Notes: a model not told the origin generated them from the sequence alone. 64,000 nt of DNA from Macrotrachela quadricornifera (GCA_022393335.1 JAJEKB010019982.1:105381-169380); one strand, 5' to 3'; positions 1-12,476 are shown, counted from the stretch's first letter. Numbers and translations: made by a program.

Positions 1-42
1 AAATTTTAAACATCGGGCTTAGAACTTTTGGTATACCCTAAG

Positions 43-794
43 TATTACAAGAAGAAAAGAAAATCGATGCAGAAGCAAAACGTCTATATGAATCTAATGA
101 CAATTTTGAGATGATACATCATGATGCAAAAATGGAATTGAAAGATTATACTGTCGAACGAGTGGTAGAAGAATTTATCACTATTAACACCAATGATGTT
201 GTAGACAACATCATACCAGCTCAAGTAGAAGTACGTGGACTTACCGGTGAAAAAACTCTTCATTTTCATGGACATTTTGGAGAGGAAGAGAAGGGTATGT
301 GGAATGCCTGTAAAAATGGTCTGCTCAGAACAGGCGCATTGATAGCAGGTCCTGTTATGCTTGCAACAGGCAGCAGAGACTATTTAACGGAGACGAAAAA
401 TGTAGAATTTGAGTATCCGGTTCTTCGTGTTCGATTCGACAAATCTGAAAATGATATTTTTCTTCTTGATCGACTAACTTACAAGATCAATGAAAACAAT
501 CGCAAACTCGTGGAAATTGTAGGATCATTTTCATGGGGAGGTGGTCAAGTTTTATCGTGGGATTTCAATTTGAAAGTAACTGCTGACATGGAACGTACAG
601 TCGTGTTAAAAGAACAACAAACAACGAAAACCGTTGTTCCAAAGCAAGAAATTGAAAAGGTGGAAAAAACGATTACTGAGACAGAACAGAAACTGGAAAT
701 AGTCAAAGAGGCCTGGGACGAAAAGATATACAAACGTACATTAAATCAAATACGACAAGATTTGATTCAAAAACGTATTATGGCGATATCATAA
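43..794 (+). CDS. 3' terminal exon of an unrecognised protein with a C-terminal coiled coil (5' part outside window)
   Basis: The frame is open from about base 43, just after a stop and an AG that could be a splice acceptor, to the TAA ending at 794. The first in-frame ATG is at 111, but sensible coding sequence lies upstream of it, so this is more likely a last exon than a complete gene. About 250 residues are visible: a mixed N-terminal half with a Gly-rich patch (VGSFSWGGGQVLSWDF) and a C-terminal third rich in Glu, Lys, Gln and Thr that reads as a coiled coil. I see no signal peptide or membrane segment and recognise no family. A canonical AATAAA lies at 825-830, 31 bases after the stop, which supports a true gene end. 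The neighbour on the right is a transposon. Confidence 0.6.
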
Positions 795-1168
795 TAGGGC
801 TACACACTTTTGATGCAGTGTAACAATAAACATTTAATTTCTTTATGTTACTCATTTATTTTGATTATCTATTTGCTATTTTATTGCTATTTTTGAAAAT
901 TCGAAATAAAAAGCTTTGATCGAGTGTCTCAAAAAGGTCTTTAATAAATGGAGAATAAGTATTTTGAAGAACATAGGAGATTTTGTGATAGCTGATCTAA
1001 ATGAGTGAATTTGATGGAACAAAAAAAAAGAGATAAGTATTTGATTTGTATCGATGACCACGACACATTTCACTTCATCCTGAGGATGAATATATAGATC
1101 ATAGAGACGAGAATTCAAATCTCGTCAGATGATACAAATTTACTCGACAATAACGGTGCTCGTATACG
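795..1168. other. Intergenic, with polyadenylation signal and tRNA-like hairpins
   Basis: No coding sequence is supported. AATAAA at 825-830 serves the upstream exon. Bases 1045-1138 can fold: TTTGTATC pairs with GATACAAA at the ends, TTCATCC with GGATGAA in the middle, and GACGAG with CTCGTC around a TTCAAAT loop that resembles a T arm. It does not make a standard tRNA. The hAT element starts at 1169. Confidence 0.5.
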
Positions 1169-1494
1169 CAGTGGCGGCGCAAGGTCAGTTTTTCAGGGGA
1201 AGCAATAAAACTTTAAAATGAAATCAAGTTTACTGTATTCCCTTTCTCTCTCCTTGCATAGTATATAATTCGTGAGTAAAATTTTTATATAGAATTTATA
1301 GAAGTATTCTACTTGTTTTTACTTTTGCTTTTCGAACAGTATCAAGTGTTTGTAAATGAGTATTATTGATATTGATCAAAAGAAATATATTCTTGTTCGA
1401 GAAGTATATGCAAATGTTTTATTTATTTTCAAAATATTCTTTTTCTTTCATCTTTCTTCGATACAAAATCAGCAACAATAGCATCAATATCAAT

Positions 1495-3978
1495 TTAAAA
1501 ATCTTTTTCAATATTTATTAATGCTAAACATGTTAGTCGTTCTTGGCTAGTTGTATTTCTTAAATAAGTTTTTATTCTTCTAAATGAAGAAAAACTTCTC
1601 TCGCAACCACACACATTAACTGGTATTGTCCACAGAATTCGTAACAATTTATTCATCGTCACAAGCGATAAATGAAAATTTTGTTCAATGAAAAATTTTG
1701 TCGATGTTGATAAATCGTATTCTTTTGTTCCATCAAAAGCTACTTTGTACAATCATTGCTCTGCCCGTAAATCATCATAACTTACATTATAAAACTGAGC
1801 AATCGAGCTTAATTCATCTTCAACTAGAAATATTTTCGTTAAAAATAACTTTTCACACAAAACTATAATAGCTAAATAATTTTCATCAAATCTTTCCTTA
1901 ATTGATGTGATAATAGTATGTAAAACAGCATAGAATGAAGTATCATGATATCGATCTTCAAAAGTTAAATTCGTTGGATGAATATCACCTCCACCAAAAC
2001 CTAATGGTACTTTTCGTTTTCGACGTTCTTTTGGTTCATCAATATTATTGGCTGTGCAAATCTTCATTGATTCATCCCAGATTCTTTTAAAATCAGATTC
2101 GTTTCGTAATGACTGAAGTGCACGAACTGTTACTTTCACTTGTTTTAATGCATCAGTTAGAGTTATGTTTGAATGTTGTAAAAATTTCGATAATTTGTAT
2201 GTAATTAAGTAAATTTCACTCATCATATAAACATGAAAAACAAAATCAAAAGTTCTTGATACATGTAGCAAAATGAACGAATCACCATTGTTTATCAATT
2301 CCAGTGTAGACAATATTTCTGAAAATCGACCGGAAATAGATTTTAAACTTTTGTACCTGAAAGTCCAACGTGTATCACATAATTCTTTCAATGAAACAGA
2401 CACAACACACATTCTTTTTGTAAATCTTCGAAAACTTGATGTCGTTTTGGTGATGCTTCAATAAAATTATATCGCGATTTTACGACATCAAAACAATTAC
2501 GAACATCAACAACAGCTTCGGATACATCTACTAAGCATAAGTTTAGAACATGACCATTACAATGTACATATAAAGCTTTTGGAATAATCTATGTAATACG
2601 AGTGGAAACACCTTTGAATTTACCTCGCATCGCACTAGCTCCATCATAACATTGTCCAACTATATATTCAGTATTCAAATCGAGTTTCTTCAGCCAATTC
2701 ACTAATAAACCGAATAAACCTTGCCCACTAGTATCAGAAGCTCTTTCAAAACCCAAAAATCGTTCATAAATGTTGAATTGGTCATCGGTGTAACGAATTA
2801 CTAAAGAAACTTGTTCATGTCGTGATATATCCGAGGTTTCATCAATCATAATCGAATAACATTTGGAAGGTTTTGTTTGAAGTAGAATTTGAGATAAAAT
2901 GTGATCCTGTATGATCGATAATATCTCGTTTTGAATAGAATGATGTGTATATTTTAATGAATTCAATTTTTTTTTAATTAATTCATTTTCCATACTTCGA
3001 AATTCTAATAATTCAAGAAGATTACCTAAAACAGAAAGAGTATAATGTATATAAATTGGTAGATAAAGGTAATCTAATGTTTCTTTAATTATTGTCATAC
3101 AATATTATCTTTTCTTTAACAATTTACCTTTATTCATAGAATCATCGCTTTCTCGATGTCCTCTAAATGATAAACCTTGTTTAGCAAGAAAAACAATTGT
3201 TCGAATTATCTCCTTGAGATAATTTCGATTTTCCGATGTTTTTTTTTATGTTCAATATCCATTAATTTTACAACATCCATATTCTCTTTATGATTTTTAA
3301 CAGTATTAACGTATGAATAATAAGCGTGCTTGTGAGTGGAACTCGCTTGATGTTTATTAAATTTGTTAACAGCCATCGATCAATTCTGGAAACCATTTTT
3401 TGTAAAAGCATCATCACAATGTCCATGCGAATAAGCAAGTCGACAAACAAAACAATATGCTTTTTTGTCGTTTCGCTAAATTCGATCCAACTATAAATTT
3501 TATACCAGTTCGGGCAAAAGTGACGATAGTTAATAGTTGGAAACATAGTAATCGGTTGATATGGGCCTAACAATAAAAATTCTCGAGCTGCTTCAGGACC
3601 TCGGGCAGGATCTCGTTTGAATGGATTAAGTTGAGAACAGCCAGAGAATAGTTCAGGATCGGTTTCTGTTGTTGTAGTTACTGTAGTTGTTGTTGTTGGT
3701 GATGTTGTTGTTGTTGTTGTTGTCGTTGTTGTCGTTGTTGTTGTGAGTATGTTTTCGATATCTGAACATTCATCATTTTGACTTTGAGCCTCGGAACAGG
3801 GAATGTTCGACGAATGTGATAATGTTAACGCATTGCTATCGATTTCATTCAATACCGTTATTTCACTCGTATCAGCAACGTCTTTATCCATCGTTGTACG
3901 ACTATGTGTAGAACATGTTTCATTTGAGGATGTTGATTTGGCCACAAAGTAATAATGAAGTTTGCTTTTATCCGACAT
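1495..3978 (-). pseudogene. hAT transposase of the TTF-zinc-finger/DUF4371 type, multiply broken
   Basis: Read on the minus strand from 3978, the order is: a low-complexity N terminus with a long Thr run; a TTF-type zinc finger (FCPNWYKIY, then in a shifted frame YCFVCRLAY and GFQNW); the DDE region with MIDETSDISRHEQVSLVIRY and QCYDGASAMRG; CNGHVLNLCL; CDTRW; and the C-terminal hAT dimerisation segment with NVCGCERSFSSFRRIKTYLR near 1600. This order is diagnostic of TTF-finger hAT transposases. Damage seen: a frameshift near 3440, an in-frame TAG just below 2590, a frameshift near 2410, and an in-frame TGA near 1752. The dimerisation motif is well conserved, so decay is moderate. No functional protein can be made from this copy. 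Confidence 0.85.
3666..3744. repeat. GTT-rich trinucleotide tract
   Basis: The plus strand is an imperfect run of GTT/GTC/GTA triplets. On the minus strand it reads ACN and gives the poly-Thr stretch near the N terminus of the hAT transposase, so it is a microsatellite within the transposase reading frame. Confidence 0.85.
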
Positions 3979-4530
3979 ATTGATACAATATTTTTGAAAT
4001 CAAACTAATTTTATTGAAAAAAAGCAACAAAGAAGATTAGTTATTGAATTCTACCAATTATAGTTTTCTTGATCTCACTTTAATTTATTTCAAGAGAATA
4101 GATAAAAATTATTCAAGTATTGAATAACCAATTTAAGAAAGAAGAAATGCAGGATGTCGCTGTATTATTTGATTAGGTAATCGACACGTTCTAAATATCG
4201 GTTTGTTGGAAGGAAATATGTCAGAATAGAGAAAAATCGATCATATCTTATCTGAATGATCTCATGTCAGAAATGTACAATAAAGATACAGTTATCAAAA
4301 TAGCAGCGAATTCATGAAACTAGATCAATTTTTCTAATTTAAATAGTTTTATTTTCGCGAATATATTGAAAAAGCGCCAAAAAATGTGAGAAGCAATAAA
4401 CTTTTATTGCTTCCCCAAAATTTTTTTAGGGAAAGCAATTGCTAACTCGCTGCTTGCTGGCGCACCGCCACTGGATTCAATACAATATTGAATCTTTCAA
4501 GTGTCAAAAATAAAAGAAGTAGTTGATCAT

Positions 4531-6709
4531 TTATTGTTCGCTCTGCCTTGTCTTGAATTCAATTGCATTAGCGAGAGCATTGTATTGAATAGAAGATTGC
4601 AATGCTTTGTCAGCAGTTGATGAGTACGTTGAAAGAAATTGAACTTGTTGGAGAAGACGATTTCCAGCAAGAAAAACATCTGATGCTCTCGAACTTGTTA
4701 GTAACTCAACGTTGTTTAGAACCATTGCTTTTACTCCTGAAAATATATATCTGTATGACTAATGATTATAACTTATGCGAACATACCACTTAGAATAGAG
4801 ACTAATGGCGCATAGGCTGATACTCCACCTTTAATTGATTTAGCGAATGTTCGCACTTCAATCAAACATTGAATTAGAGTATTTCCATGATGACCGACCT
4901 TGCTGCCAATATCAATTTCTTTCGCGTCAAGTTCCTCTATTCTCTTATGTAATATATCAATTTGTTGTTGAAGATATGTCATTTTCGCTGGTAGAGCATT
5001 CTTACACTCTTGAAGTTTAGTCATCGCTTTCTCATAGTGACTTGTATGTTCACTCAGAGACACATTCAAATCATTGATAACTCGTTGTTTTGCAGCTTCA
5101 TCGTTTTGATTATCTCGAATGCGTGCCATACGTGATAACACTATACTTTCATAGTAATTTTTCTCTGCATCTCGGTTACGATTTTCAACCTATAGAGAAA
5201 ATATTGACGATAGAATTCAAACGAACTATATTTACAATAACAGTATTTGTCGTAGTAGAAGAACGATATCGGTTCCATCACCACCACCATGTTCCGTATC
5301 TGTTATACTTCGTTGTGGTAGTAGTTTGTGTTGTTGATGCTGGAATAGATTTGATAGTTTCTTCGACATCATTATTCATTTGATTGAGTGCTTCCGTTCG
5401 TCGTGTAATTTCTTCTAATGCTTGACTTGCACCAGAACGTTGCGTCTGAGTTGCATTAAGAAGATGATGGATACGTTTGACTTCACCTAGACAAGAAATA
5501 CATTGATTAAATCTCTATGATATTATAGTTTTTCAAGTATTGATCTTTAAGAATCCGGTTAAGGATCTATTAAAAGATCTGACGAGGAAAAAAAGCTGGT
5601 ATTTGATGAAATATGTTAACAAACCTTGTTTATTACCAACTTCTTCATAGAGCTTTTCTTGTTGATCATAAAGTTCTTTCAATTGATGTTGAATATCGGC
5701 TTTCTGTTTAACAAATTGTACTGCTTCAGGACCAATAATTTCAAATAATATTTGAGTTTGACTAGCAAACGTTTGTATAGCAAAATTTTACAAGGTTGAA
5801 GCCAAGTCAATACATGTTTCTAATGTTTTTAGAGCTGCTGGAATCTTTTTCTGTGCGATTTCAATCGCTTTTGGAGATCCTAGAGAAATGCGAATGTGTT
5901 TTTGATATTCTATACATGCAATAAATTAATTTAATACCTCTGCTTTGTCTAATAATTTCTCCAGCTTGTCGAATCTGAATTCCGAGATCGCGGATTGATG
6001 CGAGAGATCGTACAATGATAGATCGAGCTCGAATATCTTGCGTCAGACTTTGAACCAAATTAGGAATGACCTGCCATTGAGAAACAAAACTTGTTGAAGA
6101 ACGTTTCATAATAATTGTTAGAGTGAGAGAGATGGTGGAGAGAGAAGAAATGGCGATATATGATGTGCACGCTTCGCGTATGTATCTCTCTACTTTATTT
6201 CAAGAAAACGCGTGGTTTATATATGTAAGTGAACAAAGGATAGAATACGATATCACCGATTCGAGGTATAGACAAAGGACGTTATAACTAGTTCGAGGCA
6301 CAAACAAAGGACGAATACAGATGATATCGATGAAATCGTTTCATCGATGAATCATCTGTAACAATAATTAACGAAAGAAAATTTGACAATGCTCAATTTG
6401 AACCGTGATTATACTCACTTGTCTTTTCCAAAAATCCGCATATTTATTATTGCTTAAGTCAGGAACATACTCAGCCACTTTATAGGCAGCTATAACGATT
6501 TGTTCGCAAAATATCATTGATGTTTGCAGTGTATCGGTTTGATGGTGTAATAACTGTTCATTGTTCATATCATAAGTAATCATATCATTTGGACTTATTT
6601 CAGCAAGTGCACCTCAAGTATAGATCGGAACTTCTTCCTTTGGTTTCTCCTCGTCGTTAGTAGAAGAGAGACCGTCATAAAGATCGTCCATTTCTTGCAC
6701 AAAAGCCAT
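4531..6709 (-). pseudogene. Six-exon coiled-coil protein gene with three nonsense codons
   Basis: Exons on the minus strand: 6709-6419, 6070-5938, 5879-5625, 5486-5236, 5189-4787 and 4736-4531. All junctions have GT..AG ends and keep frame, and the lengths sum to 1539 bases, an exact multiple of three (512 codons plus stop). The product is almost entirely helical, with heptad-like segments (for example QQQIDILHKRIEELDAKE) and one moderately hydrophobic helix (GGVSAYAPLVSIL) near the C terminus. Three in-frame stops interrupt it: TGA at 6616-6614 (codon 32), TAA at 5790-5788 and TGA at 5280-5278. The third lies next to a (GGT)n run. Because splice sites and the rest of the frame are intact, the gene seems to have died recently. 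I do not recognise the family. Confidence 0.65.
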
Positions 6710-7756
6710 CTAAAAAACACTACAATTTACTTTGAAATATTTTCAATTACTGTTCTTTATATATGACTGCTATAGTTAAATTATCGAAGATGATTCACAA
6801 CGAAGAGCCGCTTTATTTCAGAAAAAATATCCACGTATATATAGTGATGGTGAAGGTAAAATCCCGAGGAAAAATCCTTCTGACATATATGAATACAGAC
6901 AGGAAGAGAATATGTAAAATCTAAATTATGTCATTTCTTGGCAAAAACCTATGACAATATTACGATGTCATTGATAACTTTTCCCACATTTTTTTTTTCG
7001 TCCCTTCTACGCTTTTCATAATGGTAAGGTAAGAAAAAGAGCCTATTACGAAAAAGTAACGATTTATTGGATGGCCTGCATATGTTTGTTTATGACGGGT
7101 TTAATTTACAGAACGAGAAAAAATTTGTCCACAGTACAGTAATACGTAGAATTAGTATTTTATTTTTAAGATTTTTTTCAAAAACGACGATAAAAAATGA
7201 GAATCAATGTCATCAGTGCGGTAACAAAGATAATTCGTTATTAAAAAAAAGCAAACTCTTGTCATGGAATTTTTGATAGTAAGTTAGATTTCTCTGTGTG
7301 TTTATTTGGAGAATGAAAAATACTTGCCTCAATAGATTAATCTATGATGATTTTTGTTGGGACTTTAATGATACGGCGACGAATCATTAAGAGAGGGTCC
7401 ATGAGAACACCACCCAACTCAGTTGCCGAAAATTTCTAACCATGAAAACTGAATATGCCATTTGAAACAGCACAAAAAGTTACCTCTGTTAGGAAGCGAT
7501 GTATGTTTTCTTTTCTTTTCTGTACTTCTCTATATGTCGTCAGCTTATCTTTATCTTACGTTATTTGGTAGTTATTTCAAATGAGACAGTTAAGTTCAAC
7601 TTGAAGATCTTTTTTCATCATCGCATTCACAATTGATTCGATTCGATTCATTCACAAAAAAGTAATTTCGTCAGAAATATGACAAGTTTATTTTTCCTAA
7701 GAAGAAATCTTTTATATATAAAATATATTATGTTTTTGTTAATTTTCCTGATCCTA
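6710..7756. other. Intergenic, no gene seen
   Basis: AT-rich spacer upstream of the coiled-coil gene. A short plus-strand frame at 7067-7276 is low in complexity and has no homology I recognise, so it is not called. The start of the minus-strand gene 4531-6709 lies at the left edge, so its promoter should be here, but no clear TATA box stands out. Confidence 0.5.
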
Positions 7757-9296
7757 TTAAATCCATATTTGAACAGTATCATCAAATTCTGAACTTCGAA
7801 CAATAGAATAACATGAAGTGCTTGAAGATTGTTCATATTGTTGAGAAGAAGAAGAAGAAGAAGATAATTTTGACGATTCTTCACCTTGATGGAAAGTATT
7901 TGACATTGAATACCAAATGATGAATGACACAATCGAAGACAATCTTCTTAATTGTAACAAAAATCTTCTAGTGTAAGTCAACGCACTGATGAATTTGTAT
8001 ATTGAAATAATAATTGATCTTTTTGTCGAATAGTTAGATGATAAAGATCTGGTGCGCGATCAAGTAAAGTTTGAAATTGAGACTAAAAGGTTTCATTGTA
8101 CGATGTTACATTAAATTTAGTCAGTTTGACTAAACTCGGAATAGCAAACGAAAATGCATCGGGAATAGAAAATACTATTGAAAGTTAAGAAAGATTCTGA
8201 AAACAAATATCTGACGGAATTTAATGTTTCTTTTCATTATTATCAGGATATATTTATTTCCACCATTTCGATAGTTTTCTTTTGTGTTAACTAGAAAATT
8301 TTGATGAAGTTCCGAGATGAATAATATGATCATCGATATAACATCGAACATACCATCTATGTTCATCGATCCAGAATGAATTTTGAAATGAATGAATGAG
8401 TTCAGTAGCTCTTTCTACAAGATTCTCATTCAGAGAAATTTTCTCTTCCATTTCTAATCGAAATACTTTTAAATTCGTTAAATAATTACGAATCAGTTCT
8501 TCCTATTGATAACCATTGATCAAATTGAACAGAACATAAACATTTAAATGACGTAAATCAGGTAAATTTCTGAAGAAACATATCAAGTTCGACATGTCAT
8601 AAGTAAGAAATACATCAAATCTTAACTGGATTAGTGTTGGACAGAGAAATGGTTGGTAATCATTAGCATCACTCAATGTATAACATATGGTAAGAGATTT
8701 GAGAGCAGGTGTGTATTCTAATAATTGATAGATATTATTCCAGTGAAATCGAAATCCAAATATCCCTACACTCTTCAGCGATGTGGAGAGTTTTGTCGGT
8801 AGACAACGAATCTGTATGTTATGATATGGAACACGAAGGCGACAATCGATAAGCTTTGGTAAACTCCAAATATTGTTAAAAATTCTTTGAAAATCTTCTT
8901 CATTATTTTTATAAGAAATGTTGTTCAAATTCAAACGAGCAAGTTCACGGAGATGATGAAGATGAAACAATGTCAACGATCGTAAATATTGAAATTGAGA
9001 GATTGTTGGTATAGAAGAAAAAAAACAATTGATTTGTCCAGGAGTTTTTTGTTTGTTAGAAATAGTCAAAGAAACAATTCGATCAATCATCAATGGTAAA
9101 TGTTCTTGACATATCAGATCGAATTGAGATTTCGAACAAAAAGAAAAATTGAAATAATATGTTCGAACTTGTTGATAGAGAAGAGGATGAGATCGAGTAT
9201 TGAGATGATAAAACGCACGAAGAAGATTATAGTACCATCAAGATAAGTGAAGATTTCAAGTAAAATTTTGTTCGATAATACTTCGAATATCATCAT
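7757..9296 (-). pseudogene. F-box/LRR-type protein, copy A, frameshifted
   Basis: The minus strand begins at 9296 with an F-box-like helix (VLSNKILLEIFTYLDG). It then shifts frame near 9240; the next frame continues with LLRAFYHLNTRSHPLLYQQV and FDLICQEHLPLMIDRI. The segment 9093-8503 is open. Further down, pieces such as LDRAPDLYHLTIRQ (about 8040) and FGIQCQILSIKVKNRQNYLL (about 7910) align by eye with the C-terminal third of intact copy E (AVQCEVLSIVVTDRQCIVYL). A GAA/CTT trinucleotide run at about 7846-7865 interrupts the coding region. The family in E has an F-box followed by irregular leucine-rich strands, usually adaptors for ubiquitin ligases. This copy is not functional. Confidence 0.75.
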
Positions 9297-9839
9297 GGAA
9301 ATAGAAATGTTATACAGTAGAAGATAAAAGTGTATTTTATAAATAACCTATAGATAGACGTCTGTCTCAGCATATGTGGACATTGTTTAGCTATCGTATA
9401 TCTGTTGACCTCATTCACCTGACGAACATTGTGAAAATATACAAATTTTAGAGAAATATTCTTGAGTCTTCGTTTTTTTTATTTCTTCAATAAATTTTCG
9501 ACTATTAAAGAAACTTAACGAGTGATAAACACACATGAATTTTTATAAAAATGTCAAACGGCTTATATCTCGATTACATTAAAACGATATTGAACTGCTG
9601 GTTTTTTTAAAAATAAAAGGCCGTCTTATCATTACAACAGAAAATTGATCAAATCCGCAGACAAATTCTGTAGAAAAGTTCTTCATCAACAGATCGAATT
9701 GAAAATTTTAAATTTACCACACTTTTTTATACACCTGTTTTTTCAAATCACAATTCTGTTCAAATCGCTTAGTGAGCAATTAAAAGGTTATTTTTTTGTA
9801 ATGAGTAGGACTTATTGGACTCAAGTTGGTAGATTGATC
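9297..9839. other. Intergenic between F-box copies A and B, nothing recognised
   Basis: The region upstream of copy A is AT-rich. A 66-codon plus-strand frame at 9645-9845 has no recognisable features and is treated as chance. Confidence 0.4.
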
Positions 9840-10902
9840 GAGTAAAATTGAAGAGTTGTGGAAGATTAGAGATAGATAATGAATGAATATCGAGCCGTTC
9901 AAAATGTGAGGAAATTAATGACAAAGTACTTCAATTGCAGTTGAAGGTAATAGATCAAAATTATTCTCGAAATGAGGTTCGATCCTCAGATAAACTATTT
10001 CAGATCATTGATGACGAATAAGAATTTGTGATACATCAAGATAATAATAAAGATATTGAAAAGGCATAGGATATATATGATCATTTCCTATAACGAGTTC
10101 CATTCGTTGACATAAATTAGTTGATGTACAAGTGCAAAATTTAGATATTGATAATTGATTATTGTACAATTAATATGAGGAGAAGATGATGTTAGAATTG
10201 CAATCGTTTAGATGTGATAGATGATCATCAATAGAAAATAATTTCGAATAAAGTATTGAACAAGCAGTATATTCATTTCAATTATACGTAAGAAACTAGT
10301 TCTTCTCTTCCAACCAAAATTCCGTATAAAATGAATTGAGATCAATCGGTTGTTCAGTGAGGACGTATGAGTCAAATTGAAAGTTTGCATTCGAAATGTT
10401 TGATCTCTTGCAATAATCGTGACCAAGCGAAACCATCAGTCATATCGGTATTCAAATCATCGTCAATTACTATTAGATGAGCTAATCGTGAAAATGACAA
10501 GAGGATATTTTTCATTCGTCTCCATGATATAGACCAGAATTCCATTCGTTATTAGGAAAATGAATGACAAGTAGACTCAATAAATTTATTATAACATCTT
10601 CTAAATGTAAATATTCAATAGAAGATGATGCGGCGACTGGATTTTGATGACGAATTATTACGATCTTATTTGAATAGTTACTCATTTTGAGAGAAAGATG
10701 TTTCAATGATGACAAGTAGAAAAGTAGTTCACTTACGAGGGAAGGTCCCGAGGTGTTTAACGAGTTTAGAGCCCATATTTTGGCCATAAGAAGACATCGA
10801 TAAGATATGAAAAACCCCAAAAGGATACGTTCCCTTAGGCCTTCCTTCCAGAATTATAGCTGTTTTAGTATAATTTCAGTCTATAGCTCGATATGCACCA
10901 AC

Positions 10903-12476
10903 TAGGGATGCACCGGTGGCGGTGATAAACCGTTGCACCGTCCACCGCTCTCACCGCACTAACGGTGCACCGTATCACCGGTGCACCGTACTACCGTTTT
11001 AATCGTGACACCGGTGCACCGGCCACCGGCACACCGGTATACGGTGCACCGTATATGCACCGGTCCAGATACAGTGCGATAAGTGTAACAGTCCACAAAT
11101 AATTGTTACAAAAAGATTAGGCATGCACCGAGCCCGAGCTTCCCGGGCTCGGCCATTTCCGGGCTCGGCCATTGCCGGGCTCAGTCGTTCCCGGGCTCGA
11201 CCATTCCCGGGCTTCGGTCGTTCCCGGACTCGGTCATTCCGGTACCGGGATTCCCGGGAATTTGAAGCACTATACTATAGAGGTATCCTTGGTTCCTCAA
11301 CTACTTTATTATGTGGATACTCTTAGGTCTTCACCTACCATACTATGAGAGTACCGTTAGGTCCTCGACTTAGCCATGGCACCATACATTTACTTTACTA
11401 GTAACTAAGTCCCTATCGTAAAATACTGATCGCTGCGTGAGCTTTTCTATTAGTCGAAAAATGGACCAATCAGGTTGCAGGAAAGTGTAATTCGCTTATT
11501 TCCTTGGTAGCCGTGGAAGATTCTACGAGGACTTTTGTAGAGCATCCTCGATAACCTCAAATTGGCCAGCATAACCCTATGATGCGTCCCTATCTTGATG
11601 GTGAAACAACGCCTCGAAATCTGATTGGCTAAAACTCTTTTATAACAGTCAATCAAATTTCGAGACGTTTTTTCCCCATGAAGATAAAGACGGAACATAG
11701 GGTTATTCGGACCAACTTGAGGTTATCAAGGGTGCTCTACAAAAGTTCTCATAGAATCTTCCATGGTTACAAAGAAAATAAGCGAGTTACAATTTTTTGC
11801 AAGCTGATTGGCTGAAAATCTTTTATTCCGGCCAATCAGATTTTGAGGCGGTTTTTCCCCATGAAAATAAAGACGGAACATAGGGTTATCCGGGTTAATT
11901 TGGGGTTATCGAGGGTGCTCTACAAAAGTCCTCATAGAATCTTCCATGGTTACAAATAAAATAAGCGAGTAACAATTTGCTGCCATCTGATTGGACCGTT
12001 TTTCGACTTATAGAAAAACGGAAGCAGTCAACAGCATTTTAGAATAGGTACTTAGTCACTAGTAAAGTCAATATATGATGCCATCCCTAAGCCGAGGACC
12101 TAATGGCACCTCTACAGTATAGTACTTGAGAACCCAAGGGTACCTCTATAGTATAGTACTTAAATTCCCGGGAATCCCGGTACCGGAATGACCGAGTCCG
12201 GGGAATGGCCAAACCCGGGATTCCCGGTTTATTCCCGGGCTCGGTGCATGCCTATTCACATTGTAGCAGTAATTAACTAAAAATTGACCGGTGCACCGCT
12301 GCCACCGTTCCACTGTACTACGGTGCACCGCCCATCAGTCTCACCGTACCATACGGTGTCACCGTTCACCGGTGCACCGTAGTATGCGGTGCACCGTTCA
12401 CCGGTTCACCGTACCATCCGGTGCACCGGGGGACGGTGCACCGGTAGTGCGGTGAACCGTCACCGGTGCATCCCTA
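10903..12476. mobile_element. Non-autonomous hAT-type element with CACCGGTG arrays and 8-bp duplication
   Basis: The ends are TAGGGATGCACCGGTG (from 10903) and its inverse (to 12476). The 8-base flank GCACCAAC is perfectly repeated at 10895-10902 and 12477-12484, the target-duplication length of hAT elements. The first 200 bases or so inside each end consist of many copies of ACCGGTG, GGTGCACCG and similar words; CACCGGTG is its own reverse complement. No open frame for a transposase is present. The element sits inside the outer foldback element and itself contains a third element. Confidence 0.9.
11118..12254. mobile_element. Innermost foldback element with CCCGGG-word termini
   Basis: The ends are TAGGCATGCACCGAGC (from 11118) and the inverse copy (to 12254). 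Just inside both ends are repeated words of the type TTCCCGGGCTCGG. Further in, long inverted segments face each other, for example the CTCTATAGTATAGTACTT type and the AGGTCCTCGACTTAG/CTAAGCCGAGGACCT pair. The core holds two direct copies of about 175 bp (about 11624-11798 and 11799-11970, each with CCCATGAA-ATAAAGACGG and GGTGCTCTACAAAAGT) plus one inverted copy (about 11455-11620). The termini look hAT-like, but the 8-base flanks AAAAAGAT and TTCACATT do not match. There is no coding capacity. Confidence 0.7.

Larger units (their letters stand above)
1169..4473. mobile_element. Degenerate hAT-superfamily DNA transposon
   Basis: The two ends are inverted copies: CAGTGGCGGCGCAAGG at 1169 and, on the opposite strand at 4473, CAGTGGCGGTGCGCCAG. 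Both are followed inward by related sequence (GGGGAAGCAATAAAA type). CAGTGGCGG is a typical hAT terminus. The 8-base flanks, CGTATACG on the left and GATTCAAT on the right, do not match, so the target duplication has decayed or the ends were rearranged. The minus strand between them carries the broken transposase described separately. About 3.3 kb is close to the size of an autonomous element, so this is a dead former autonomous copy. Confidence 0.8.

Noticed and set aside
5090..5383. Plus-strand frame with a run of five His residues
   Set aside because: It is the antisense of the coiled-coil gene exons 4-5; the His run is the complement of the GGT repeat.
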